Assembly (NCBI GenBank): GCA_024275165.1
Contig: JAJRZQ010000004.1
Location: 1 to 63,084 of the forward strand
Direction of reading: 5' to 3'
Source of the DNA: a bacterium
GTDB taxonomy: Bacteria > SAR324 > XYD2-FULL-50-16
Length of the DNA: 63,084 nt
Position 1 is the first letter of the stretch. The number at the start of each line of letters is the position of its first letter. Made by a program: the position numbers and the translations under genes. Below, piece by piece: positions 34,958-42,548 of the stretch. Below the pieces are notes generated by a model. It made no database searches. It had not been told where the DNA came from and saw nothing but the letters and a program-made list of their open reading frames with translations.

Positions 34958-37422
34958 GATTTCCCCCCCCCCGCCGTTTTTCAACCCTTTTTTTGGCCCT
35001 AAACCTTTTTTTCACGCTTTTAGTCTATCCGGACCTCCTTTCTGCCGCAGCCCCGAACCGGATTATCCAGATTGACGCAAAAGGCCTTTCTTTAATTGAT
35101 AAGGGAACCATTTTCAGCACCATTCAATCCCACATCGGCGGAGAACTCACCCAAAAACAGGTTTCTCAAGATATCCAAGCTCTCTTTGAACTCGGATTCT
35201 TTGCCGATATTGATGCCAGGGTGGAAAAAACATCTCCAAAGCAATATCGCTTAATCTTTCATTTCAAAGAAAAACCACGGATCCGCAAACTTCGCGTTAA
35301 AGGGGTGCATAAAATTGGAGACAAAAAGTATCAAGAGGCCTTGCAGGTTTTTGAAAAAAACATGCTCGACTTAAGCCGGGTACGGACGGACCTACAAACC
35401 TTTAAGCAGATGTATCGGGAAAAGGGGCTTTACAATACCGAGATCAACTATACGGTTACCCCCGCGGGAAAAGGTTGGGTCGATTTGACCTATGTGATTC
35501 AAGAGAGCCCGAAAATCTATCTCACCGAGATTAAAATAACGGGAAGCAAGTTCTATTACCCCTTGGATATCGAGCGCTTGATGCAATCGGCAGAGGTGGA
35601 TTGCTTTTCTTGGGTGAATGACTCGGGGGTTTATTTTGAAAATAAAATCAACGCGGACTTACAAATCATTGCCCAAGCTTACATGAAAGAAGGCTTTATC
35701 AAGGTGCAAATTGACAAGCCAAAGGTCACTTTAGTGAAAGCGAGGGACTTTAATAAAGTGATCGTAGAGTTGCATATTGAAGAAGGCGCCCGCTACTATA
35801 CAAATAAGCTCGAATTTCATTCCGAGGACGGCTACGACCTGCTCTTTAAACCCAAAGAGCAACTGGAAAAGCTCCAACTCAAAAAGGGCGAGCCCTTCAA
35901 CCCCTTTAAGGAACAAAAAGATCAATTCAACTTAAACCAGATCTATCTAGAGCAGGGCTACGCCTTTGCCCGCGTGCGTGCTGTACGCCGCCTTGATGAA
36001 AAGACAAAAAAGGTGAATGTCGCTTTTTTGGCGACCCGTAAACACAAGGCCTATATCGGTCGCGTGGATATTCGGGGAAACTATGAAACCCAAGATTATG
36101 TCGTCCGCCGTGAATTGGAAATCCACGACAACGAACTCTTCAACGGAGTTAAATTGCGTGAAAGTATGACCAATATCAATAGATTGGGTTACTTTGAGGC
36201 CAGAGGCGGAATCGGCTTTGAGCGAGAACGGGGCAGCAACGAGAACGAAATCAACTATGATATCAACCTCTATGAAGCCCAAACAGGAACCTTTTCCGCC
36301 AATCTTTCTTATTCCGCCTTGAGAGGCATGGCCTTACAATTCAGCTTAAGCAAAAAGAACTTTTACGGTACCGGTAAAACCCTAAGACTATCCCTGCAAA
36401 AAGAACAAAGGGGGGATACCCTCTTTAATTTTTCCATGGTGAACCCCTACTTCTTCGATACCGAGGCGATCAACAGTTTCTCTTTGTTTCGATCCTATGT
36501 TACAGATCCAATCTATTCGACTCGCGCTACCGGCGTAAGTCTCGGCTGGAGCTATCCCTTGTGGAAAAAGCTTTACGGCTCTGCCCGCTATGGCTACAAA
36601 CGAGAAACCTATGAAAACATCAGCGAAGCGGGGGTTACCTCCTTGCGTGGAGCCGAATTCAATATCTATCAATCCATGCGTTTTGGCTTGATCTATAATA
36701 CCGTGGATAACCCGATGTTCCCCAGTGAAGGGGGGAACTCCCAATTTTTTGTAGAGCGTTTTGGCGGACCCTTTGGAGGAACCATCGACTACCAATCCAC
36801 CACCTTGGTCCACAGTCAATATCAGTCCTTCAACGCAGATCAAACCATTGTGGGAATGGCTCGCTTTAGCAGCGGCATCTTGACTAGAACCAGCTCAACT
36901 CAAGAAATCCCTCTGCTCCAGCGCTACCGCAAAGGCGGCATTACCAGCATGCGCGGTTATGATTACTATGAAATGCAAGGGGCTACCAGCCAAAACATCG
37001 GCACCCCCTTTTCCATCAGTAAAGCCTACCCCTATCAAGGTGATTTTTCAGATTGCGCCGCTACCCCCGGCTGCTCGGGTTTAAGCAACAGTAAAGACCC
37101 AAACCGGATTTATTGGGAAGAGCATATCGGTGGGAACCTGTATCGTATTTTAAACTTAGAACTCCTCTTTCCCTTAACCCGCGAGGGGAAAAACGTAAGA
37201 GGCGTGTTCTTTTATGATATCGGAAATGTATGGAGCGAAGATCGCTTATACCGCATTCGGGGAATCGAAAAAGACCTCAATAACTATCGCCGGTCAGCAG
37301 GCTTTGGAGTTCGGTTTATCACCCCCATGGGGGTGATCCGCTTTGAATACGGGGCAAAGTTGGATAAACAGCCTAGAGAAAGCCCGAGTAAATTTGAGTT
37401 CAACATCGGTGGGTTGTTCTAA
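34954..37422 (+). CDS. bamA: Outer membrane protein assembly factor BamA
   Basis: BamA inserts beta-barrel proteins in the outer membrane. The product has 822 residues: a signal peptide (about 1-31), five POTRA-like repeats to ~430 and a 16-strand barrel. The barrel carries 'GITSMRGYDYYE' (the conserved RGY/RGF element of lid loop 6) and a terminal Phe (FNIGGLF). A Cys pair in that loop region ('DCAATPGC') could form a disulfide. Codons 4-7 contain a 10-C run (34963-34972). No terminator is obvious; a MITE-like repeat lies 236 bases downstream. Confidence 0.95.
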   Translation: MRFPPPRRFSTLFLALNLFFTLLVYPDLLSAAAPNRIIQIDAKGLSLIDKGTIFSTIQSHIGGELTQKQVSQDIQALFELGFFADIDARVEKTSPKQYRLIFHFKEKPRIRKLRVKGVHKIGDKKYQEALQVFEKNMLDLSRVRTDLQTFKQMYREKGLYNTEINYTVTPAGKGWVDLTYVIQESPKIYLTEIKITGSKFYYPLDIERLMQSAEVDCFSWVNDSGVYFENKINADLQIIAQAYMKEGFIKVQIDKPKVTLVKARDFNKVIVELHIEEGARYYTNKLEFHSEDGYDLLFKPKEQLEKLQLKKGEPFNPFKEQKDQFNLNQIYLEQGYAFARVRAVRRLDEKTKKVNVAFLATRKHKAYIGRVDIRGNYETQDYVVRRELEIHDNELFNGVKLRESMTNINRLGYFEARGGIGFERERGSNENEINYDINLYEAQTGTFSANLSYSALRGMALQFSLSKKNFYGTGKTLRLSLQKEQRGDTLFNFSMVNPYFFDTEAINSFSLFRSYVTDPIYSTRATGVSLGWSYPLWKKLYGSARYGYKRETYENISEAGVTSLRGAEFNIYQSMRFGLIYNTVDNPMFPSEGGNSQFFVERFGGPFGGTIDYQSTTLVHSQYQSFNADQTIVGMARFSSGILTRTSSTQEIPLLQRYRKGGITSMRGYDYYEMQGATSQNIGTPFSISKAYPYQGDFSDCAATPGCSGLSNSKDPNRIYWEEHIGGNLYRILNLELLFPLTREGKNVRGVFFYDIGNVWSEDRLYRIRGIEKDLNNYRRSAGFGVRFITPMGVIRFEYGAKLDKQPRESPSKFEFNIGGLF

Positions 37423-37885
37423 GGCTCCCTTTGCTGCCCTCGGCTTTTACAAGCGCTCATCAGAAAAATCCGCCTTGAGCAGCAAACCCATACCTCGAGC
37501 CAGAAAGATGTAGAACCTCACCAGCCGCCGCAGGCTACGCCATAACGCCTACCCCCAAAAACTCAAAAACCTAGCTTTTTCACCACCTCTAAGGTAATAT
37601 TTTATCTTCCCGCTACCCTGAAAAACGAAAAGTCAATGCGCAATCATCCAGCTAAAACTAAGGAAACTCTGAAAAACGCGGAGTTTCCCAGCAAGGCAGG
37701 GATGCCTTGCCAAATCAAAAAGTGATACTTATTGATTCGCGTTGAGATTGTGGATTTTATTCACAACCGAAAAGACTGAAAAACTCCAAGGAGGGAGTTT
37801 TTCAAAGGTTCCCTAAATTAAACAAGTCGAGGTAAATTCGCCCCTCAAGATACAACTCAAGGTGCCTGGGCGATTTTAAACTGAT
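37423..37885. other. Intergenic region after bamA
   Basis: Apart from the MITE-like repeat copy at 37658-37816, I see no gene, RNA or strong promoter here. The first ~230 bases have no well-supported ORF on either strand. The last ~70 bases precede the receiver gene, whose start lacks a strong ribosome site. Confidence 0.5.
37658..37816. mobile_element. MITE-like inverted-repeat element, copy 2 (short form)
   Basis: This copy aligns with the element at 154-374 from 'AGGAAACTCTGAAAAACG' through the GCAAGGCA/TGCCTTGC hairpin and 'AACCGAAAAGACT' to 'AGTTTTTCAAAGG'. It lacks the ~70-base block with two hairpins. Its own right half is a hairpin, GAAAAACTCC/GGAGTTTTTC (37778-37803). The ends CTAAGGAAAC and GGTTCCCTAA are imperfect inverted repeats. 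Base differences from copy 1 are spread through the element, so the copies are not recent duplicates. No coding capacity. Confidence 0.6.
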
Positions 37886-38308
37886 ATGGAGCAATTTATA
37901 CAGGGGCAAGATCCAAAAAAATGGCGGATCATGATTATCGATGACGACAAAAAAAGCCTCCACGAGCTGACGACTTTCTTTTTACTCCATGGCTTTGAGG
38001 TTTATGCCAGCCACCATGCTTTAGTGGCTTTGCGGGTCTTTCAGCTTTTCCCTGCTGATTTGGTGATTACCAATCTGTTTATGCCTGAGTTAGATGGCGT
38101 TGAATTGATTCAGAGCATGAAAGCCATTCAAACCAACACTCACTTTATTGTAACCAGTGTACGGGAAAAGTCGGCGAATCTAGATTTCATGCAGATCAGT
38201 CGTGATGTCGGCGCGGCCTACGCCTTAAAAAAGCCAGTCAATTTACCGCATGTATTCGCCAAGGTGGTCCAGCTGTTAGGCTCGGCAACAAGAGGCACGG
38301 CCTCTTAA
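37886..38308 (+). CDS. Atypical response-regulator receiver protein
   Basis: A 140-residue stand-alone receiver domain. The acidic pocket 'IMIIDDDKK' (Asp19-21), Ser/Thr in 'IVTSVRE' and Lys in 'YALKKPV' are present. The usual phospho-acceptor Asp is Asn63 in 'DLVITNLFMPELDG' (codon AAT). It therefore probably cannot be phosphorylated in the classical way and may act as a constitutive or partner-binding module. No kinase gene is adjacent. It is convergent with the Bax-inhibitor gene across a terminator. Confidence 0.85.
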   Translation: MEQFIQGQDPKKWRIMIIDDDKKSLHELTTFFLLHGFEVYASHHALVALRVFQLFPADLVITNLFMPELDGVELIQSMKAIQTNTHFIVTSVREKSANLDFMQISRDVGAAYALKKPVNLPHVFAKVVQLLGSATRGTAS

Positions 38309-38316
38309 TCGAGGAT

Positions 38317-38346
38317 AAAAAAAAGCCGCCTAAGCGACTTTTTTTC
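38317..38346. terminator. Bidirectional terminator between receiver and Bax-inhibitor genes
   Basis: AAGCCGC and GCGACTT (one mismatch) form a stem with loop CTAA, flanked by a run of A on the left and of T on the right. It therefore looks like an intrinsic terminator read from either side. It lies between the convergent stops at 38308 and 38361. Confidence 0.65.
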
Positions 38347-38360
38347 TCTCAAAAACCCCT

Positions 38361-39035
38361 TTAATCCCGCTGACCGCCCAAAAGGTACAACAAATGAACA
38401 AAGAGATTTAAAATATCCACATACAACGCAAGCGTCGCTGAGATGTACTCATCTGTGGGGTAGCGTTTTAAAATGTTTTGGGTATCATAAAGAATAAAAC
38501 CACTAAACAAAAAAACCGCAAAACTGCTGAACAAAAAACTAGCGGCAGAGGAATGAAAGAAAAAGGCATTGAGCAAGCCCCCAAAAAACAAAACCATCAA
38601 CCCCACAAAAAGCAATCCCGAAAGAAAGCTTAAATCTTTTTTGGTAAAGATCGCGTAAAGCGACAAGCTGACAAAAATCACCGCAGTCAAGGCCGCGGCT
38701 TGACCCGCGACATGCTGATAGGTATAAATCATCGGCGCGATCGTCACCCCCGTCAGCCCCGTAAAGCTAAACAGGGCAATGAGCCCCACACTGGCTTTAT
38801 GGCGGGCCCAAAAAACAAAAAAGATAGCCGCAAACTCTAAAAGAATAAAGAGAAACTGCGCTTGGAAAACAACTTGCAGCAAAGCCTCATTACTTAAAAC
38901 CAAAGTGGCGGCGGAAAAAGCGACTAAAATGCTTAAGGTCAAGAGACCGTAGATTTTCTTTAAAAAACTCAGCCGCTCCCCGACCGGGGCGTGAGCGGCA
39001 ACATGATAGGCTGAATAAGATCCCATGGGTTCCAT
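38361..39035 (-). CDS. Bax inhibitor-1/YccA family membrane protein
   Basis: The product has 224 residues and about seven membrane helices. The N-terminus is hydrophilic ('ERLSFLKKIYGLLTLSILVAF') and the end carries the family block 'SGFILYDTQNILKRYPTDEYISATLALYVDILNLFVHLL'. Bacterial members are putative Ca2+ or H+ leak channels, or FtsH-linked in the case of YccA. AGGAG lies five bases upstream of the first ATG. It is transcribed alone from a strong promoter that contains a palindrome. Confidence 0.93.
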   Translation of the reverse strand: MEPMGSYSAYHVAAHAPVGERLSFLKKIYGLLTLSILVAFSAATLVLSNEALLQVVFQAQFLFILLEFAAIFFVFWARHKASVGLIALFSFTGLTGVTIAPMIYTYQHVAGQAAALTAVIFVSLSLYAIFTKKDLSFLSGLLFVGLMVLFFGGLLNAFFFHSSAASFLFSSFAVFLFSGFILYDTQNILKRYPTDEYISATLALYVDILNLFVHLLYLLGGQRD

Positions 39036-39065
39036 AAAACTCCTCTAGATGGACTGAATGATTCT

Positions 39066-39095
39066 ATTGTACTGCGAAGTACAGACTCTTGGCAA
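39066..39095 (-). promoter_or_regulatory. Promoter of the Bax-inhibitor gene with a palindrome in its spacer
   Basis: On the minus strand TTGCCA (39095-39090) and TACAAT (39071-39066) are spaced by 18 bases. Within the spacer and -10 box lies the perfect palindrome TGTACT-TCGC-AGTACA (39083-39068 on the minus strand). A dimeric repressor bound there would block RNA polymerase. The regulator is not known. Confidence 0.6.
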
Positions 39096-39114
39096 GGGAC
39101 TACGGGCAAAAACC

Positions 39115-40770
39115 CTATCTATAGGTATAACTGGTCACAACATAGGCCGCTGTTCCCTGATCATTGAGGTCATAGGGAATGCTGGAAATCAAGAAATCGT
39201 TGCTGTCGTATTGGTACAGGGTGTACCCCGCTTTCACGGCTTGCCCGGCGCTCACCGTATAGTCTTGTTTCTTGGTCACCGCGCCTTTGGAATTATAGGT
39301 GTATTCGGTTTGCCCCGTTAATTCGGCGGCAGGGCCGACAAAAGTATAGGTTTGCACCACCAAGGGCTGCATAAAGGCATTATAGGTTGTGGCGGTGGCT
39401 GCGCTGGGGCTGGAAGAAACGGTAGCCCCACTGCAGGGAAAGGTGGTTTGCGTTATTTTTTTATAGGTTCCTGAGCTGCTTGTCAGGGTTTCATAGGTTT
39501 TGTCATAGTTTGCCCCGGTGCAGGTTTCATTGCCCGTATTCGGGTCGACGCTCACCGCCCTTAACTGGGTCAAGCGGCCCTGAGTATCACGGGTATAGGT
39601 GGTTTTTGCCGTCACCTGCCCCGAAGTGTTTTTGACCTGATAGAGGGTAATTTGCCCTTGAGCGTCTCGGGTAAAAAGCTCAACGCTGGCTAAACTCGCT
39701 TTCCCACTCGCGACCGTATAATTATCGATCTCAGCGACAAAGCCGTTTGCGTAAATTTGCACATTCTGCTCAATCAGGGTTTTTGTACTCCCTGTCATAT
39801 TGTATTTTTTTACGGTGTAACTCGATTTTTTGCTGAAATGATAATCAGTATATAAAGTGGTCTCAACTTGCTGCCACACTAAACTCGTTTCATCGGAATA
39901 AAGGGAAAGGGTTTGCACCAGGGTATTTTTGGCTATGTCCCCCGAAGCGGCAAGATATTTGGCTTTTGTCGTCACTCGCTTCACCACCGTTGCCCCATTC
40001 GCGGTGCCGAAACTATTGTTCGTAAAATCAGCCAAGGCCCCAGCCGCGTCATAATTTCGCTCTTCCACCTGTTCGCTGTCGAGGGTGGCGCTCACGCTCA
40101 GAATAATCTTGGTATTGGTGATGCCTGTAATGGTACTGTTGACCCCACTGCGTAAAATGTAATTCTCTATAAAAAACTCCGCGCTACTTCGGGGGTCGGA
40201 CGCAAAATTATAACTCTTCACCGTGGAAAGCGCCCCGGCGGTATCATAAGCGGTTTCTATATAACTTTCCAAAAGCCCGGTCTGGGCATTGTATACGGCC
40301 TGGTAGGTATCGGGTTTGACCGGAGGCACCTCAACGCCCGAAGCGCTGTAATTGGTCCGCTTCATCGAGAGAATGTCCGCGGGGCGCAAGGCCCCGGTAA
40401 ATGCTTCATTATAGGGCAAAGTCCCATCGCCATAGGGCCCAAAAAAACGAAAGGAGAGGGTGGTAATCGGCAGGGGGTTGGCAAAGGTTTGAATACCGCT
40501 GATCACCCGATTGCCCCCTTCCAGAAAAAAGCTCGGCTCTTCCCACCCCCAATGATTGGCGTCAAAAGCCTGATTGGCCATTAAGCTCAACTTAAAGACC
40601 CCTTTCAGGCGATTTTTCGGACCATAGTTGTATTTGATTTCTTTGGCAAAGTCAGAAATCAAGGCGGAAGCAGCTAAATTATCGCTCAATCCGTTGTCCT
40701 TCCTACAGCCCCCCAAAAGGGGCAGAACCAAGACAAGGAACCATAGGATTTGCGGCTTGCCTTTCATCAT
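39115..40770 (-). CDS. Lipoprotein with YD-like repeats
   Basis: The product has 551 residues, a lipoprotein signal peptide with lipobox 'LLGGC' (Cys near 22), then several degenerate YD/RHS-like units such as 'YDTAGALSTVKSYNF', 'YDAAGALADFT', 'YTRDTQGRLTQLRAV', 'FTRDAQGQITLYQV' and 'YTYNSKGAVTKKQDY'. It is rich in Thr, Ser and Tyr, as beta-structured surface proteins are. It overlaps the upstream beta-barrel-like gene by four bases, suggesting the two act together. No toxin core domain is seen. Confidence 0.7.
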   Translation of the reverse strand: MMKGKPQILWFLVLVLPLLGGCRKDNGLSDNLAASALISDFAKEIKYNYGPKNRLKGVFKLSLMANQAFDANHWGWEEPSFFLEGGNRVISGIQTFANPLPITTLSFRFFGPYGDGTLPYNEAFTGALRPADILSMKRTNYSASGVEVPPVKPDTYQAVYNAQTGLLESYIETAYDTAGALSTVKSYNFASDPRSSAEFFIENYILRSGVNSTITGITNTKIILSVSATLDSEQVEERNYDAAGALADFTNNSFGTANGATVVKRVTTKAKYLAASGDIAKNTLVQTLSLYSDETSLVWQQVETTLYTDYHFSKKSSYTVKKYNMTGSTKTLIEQNVQIYANGFVAEIDNYTVASGKASLASVELFTRDAQGQITLYQVKNTSGQVTAKTTYTRDTQGRLTQLRAVSVDPNTGNETCTGANYDKTYETLTSSSGTYKKITQTTFPCSGATVSSSPSAATATTYNAFMQPLVVQTYTFVGPAAELTGQTEYTYNSKGAVTKKQDYTVSAGQAVKAGYTLYQYDSNDFLISSIPYDLNDQGTAAYVVTSYTYR

Positions 40771-41327
40771 AACCCCACCGCAATCGTCAAAAGGATTTGA
40801 TTTGCCCCCGTGGCAAGTGGAATGTCGGTATACACCGATTTAGAAGAAAAATAAGACCATTGGGCGCCAAGCAGCAAGCCGTTCAAATCAATACTTGTCC
40901 CCAAGCCCAGGAGAAACCCAAAATCTTGGGTCGATTGAGTCGGCACCCCATTGCCCAGGTCGAGACTTGTGATGAAATAACCTCCACCCAAAAGAGCATA
41001 GGGGCCTTGACCGGCTTTCTCCCCTAAAGGGGCCTTCCACGCCATGAACAAGGTTTCGGTCTTGAGATAGATATTCCAATAACGATCAAACAGAGCGAGA
41101 TCACTTTGGGCTGCCGTTTGGTTATAACCCACACGGAACTCTCCGAGATCAAAAAAGAATTCCGAAGTTTGCCCCCCCTTTGCCAAGCTCTGCTCTTCGG
41201 GGGTCGCGCTCACGGCAATCCCCAACCCGAGAAGCATGTCGCTTTCTTGCGCCCAAACCGAGTTCGGGGCAAAGCAAAACAACAAAAAAGGAAGGAGAAT
41301 TTGAAAGAAGAAGCCATTTTTTTTCAT
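40767..41327 (-). CDS. Small outer-membrane beta-barrel-like protein
   Basis: A 186-residue exported protein with a signal peptide ending 'SVWAQE' (about 1-26). Alternating hydrophobic strands follow ('YALLGGGYFITSLDLG', 'FGFLLGLGTSIDLNGLLLGAQWSYF'), and it ends 'LLTIAVGL', consistent with an eight-strand barrel. I do not recognise the specific family. It is coupled to the YD-repeat lipoprotein by overlapping stop and start. Confidence 0.6.
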   Translation of the reverse strand: MKKNGFFFQILLPFLLFCFAPNSVWAQESDMLLGLGIAVSATPEEQSLAKGGQTSEFFFDLGEFRVGYNQTAAQSDLALFDRYWNIYLKTETLFMAWKAPLGEKAGQGPYALLGGGYFITSLDLGNGVPTQSTQDFGFLLGLGTSIDLNGLLLGAQWSYFSSKSVYTDIPLATGANQILLTIAVGL

Positions 41328-41409
41328 CTAGACCTAAGTGTCAATCTAAGATCAAAATTCATGCAAACTTCATACCTTAAAAAGGCAAAGGGGCTCTGAT
41401 TAAAGCGCC

Positions 41410-42537
41410 TCAAGCGAGGGAGCGCTGTAAAAATTCCGCTGTTTTATCATAAGCGCCGACTGCTCCCAGTTGAGATTTTAAGGCTTTCAAGTCCGCCTTT
41501 AAAAGGCTCAGCTTATGGGCATCACCCAGATATTCGCTCACCATGGCCGTTAAAGCCTCGGGGGAAAAGTCGTGCTGAATCAACTCGGGAACGATCTTTT
41601 TACGGGCAATAATATTAGGCAGACCGACATTGCCGATCTTTAAGATGTTCCGCCCCAACCAGTAGGTCGCCTTGGTGACCTTGTAAAAAATGATCAAGGG
41701 GGTTTCTAAAATCGCGGTTTCTAAAGTCGCCGTCCCGCTGGCGACCAAAGCCAAGTCCGCGGCGGCAACCACATCATAGGTCTGCCCTTGAGCAAAAGCC
41801 ACAGGGGGGCCGCCTTGAAAAAAGGGCTCCACTTCAGCCCGTTGGATGGTCGGGGCCAAGGGATAAACAAATTGTAAATCCTCTGCTTTCTTGGCCAAAA
41901 GCTTTATGGTTTCACTCAATAAGGGCAAATGCTTGTGAATTTCATTTTCGCGGCTGCCGGGCAAAATCGCCAAGGTGTTTTTGGCTGGGTCCAGCCCCAA
42001 GCCTCGCAACACCTCCGCCCGACTTCGGCTCGCCCGGCAGATATCCAACAGGGGATGACCGAAGCAATGGGCGCGCAACCCCTCTTTTTGAAAAAATTCC
42101 ACCTCAAAGGGAAAAAGGACGATCAATTCATCAACATATTGCTTGATGGTAATCACCCGATTCTTTTTCCAGGCCCAAACCTGAGGGGCAATATAAAAAA
42201 AAACCTTGACCCCTCGCTTTTTCGCTTCCTTGGCAAATTTCAGGTTAAAGCCCGCGTAATCCACTAAAAAAACAGCATCGGGTTGTTCTTCATCCAACAG
42301 GCGAACCATGTGATCAAAGATACCCTTATAATAGCGGTATCGCTTTAAGACCTCCCAAATACCGATCACCGCCAACTCCTCCACCCGGTAGTGCAGCTTG
42401 ACCCCCGCCTCTGCCAAATGACTGCCCCCGGTACCAAAGAGTTCAAGGTTCGGTTGCAGCGCCTTTAAGCGACGAATCACATTTCCCGCGTGCAGGTCGC
42501 CCGAAGCCTCCCCGGCAATCACCATCAATTTAGCCAT
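41410..42537 (-). CDS. lpxB: Lipid-A-disaccharide synthase LpxB
   Basis: LpxB joins UDP-diacyl-sugar and lipid X to form the lipid A disaccharide at the inner membrane. The product has 375 residues starting 'MVIAGEASGDLHAGNVIRRL', with 'FGTGGSHLAEAGVKLHY', 'LVDYAGFNLKFAKEAKKRG', 'YIAPQVWAWK' and 'ASGTATLETAI'. It follows gnnB by 11 bases, at the end of the skp-fabZ-lpxA-gnnA-gnnB-lpxB block. Confidence 0.95.
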   Translation of the reverse strand: MAKLMVIAGEASGDLHAGNVIRRLKALQPNLELFGTGGSHLAEAGVKLHYRVEELAVIGIWEVLKRYRYYKGIFDHMVRLLDEEQPDAVFLVDYAGFNLKFAKEAKKRGVKVFFYIAPQVWAWKKNRVITIKQYVDELIVLFPFEVEFFQKEGLRAHCFGHPLLDICRASRSRAEVLRGLGLDPAKNTLAILPGSRENEIHKHLPLLSETIKLLAKKAEDLQFVYPLAPTIQRAEVEPFFQGGPPVAFAQGQTYDVVAAADLALVASGTATLETAILETPLIIFYKVTKATYWLGRNILKIGNVGLPNIIARKKIVPELIQHDFSPEALTAMVSEYLGDAHKLSLLKADLKALKSQLGAVGAYDKTAEFLQRSLA

Positions 42538-42548
42538 CTGGGCCGACC

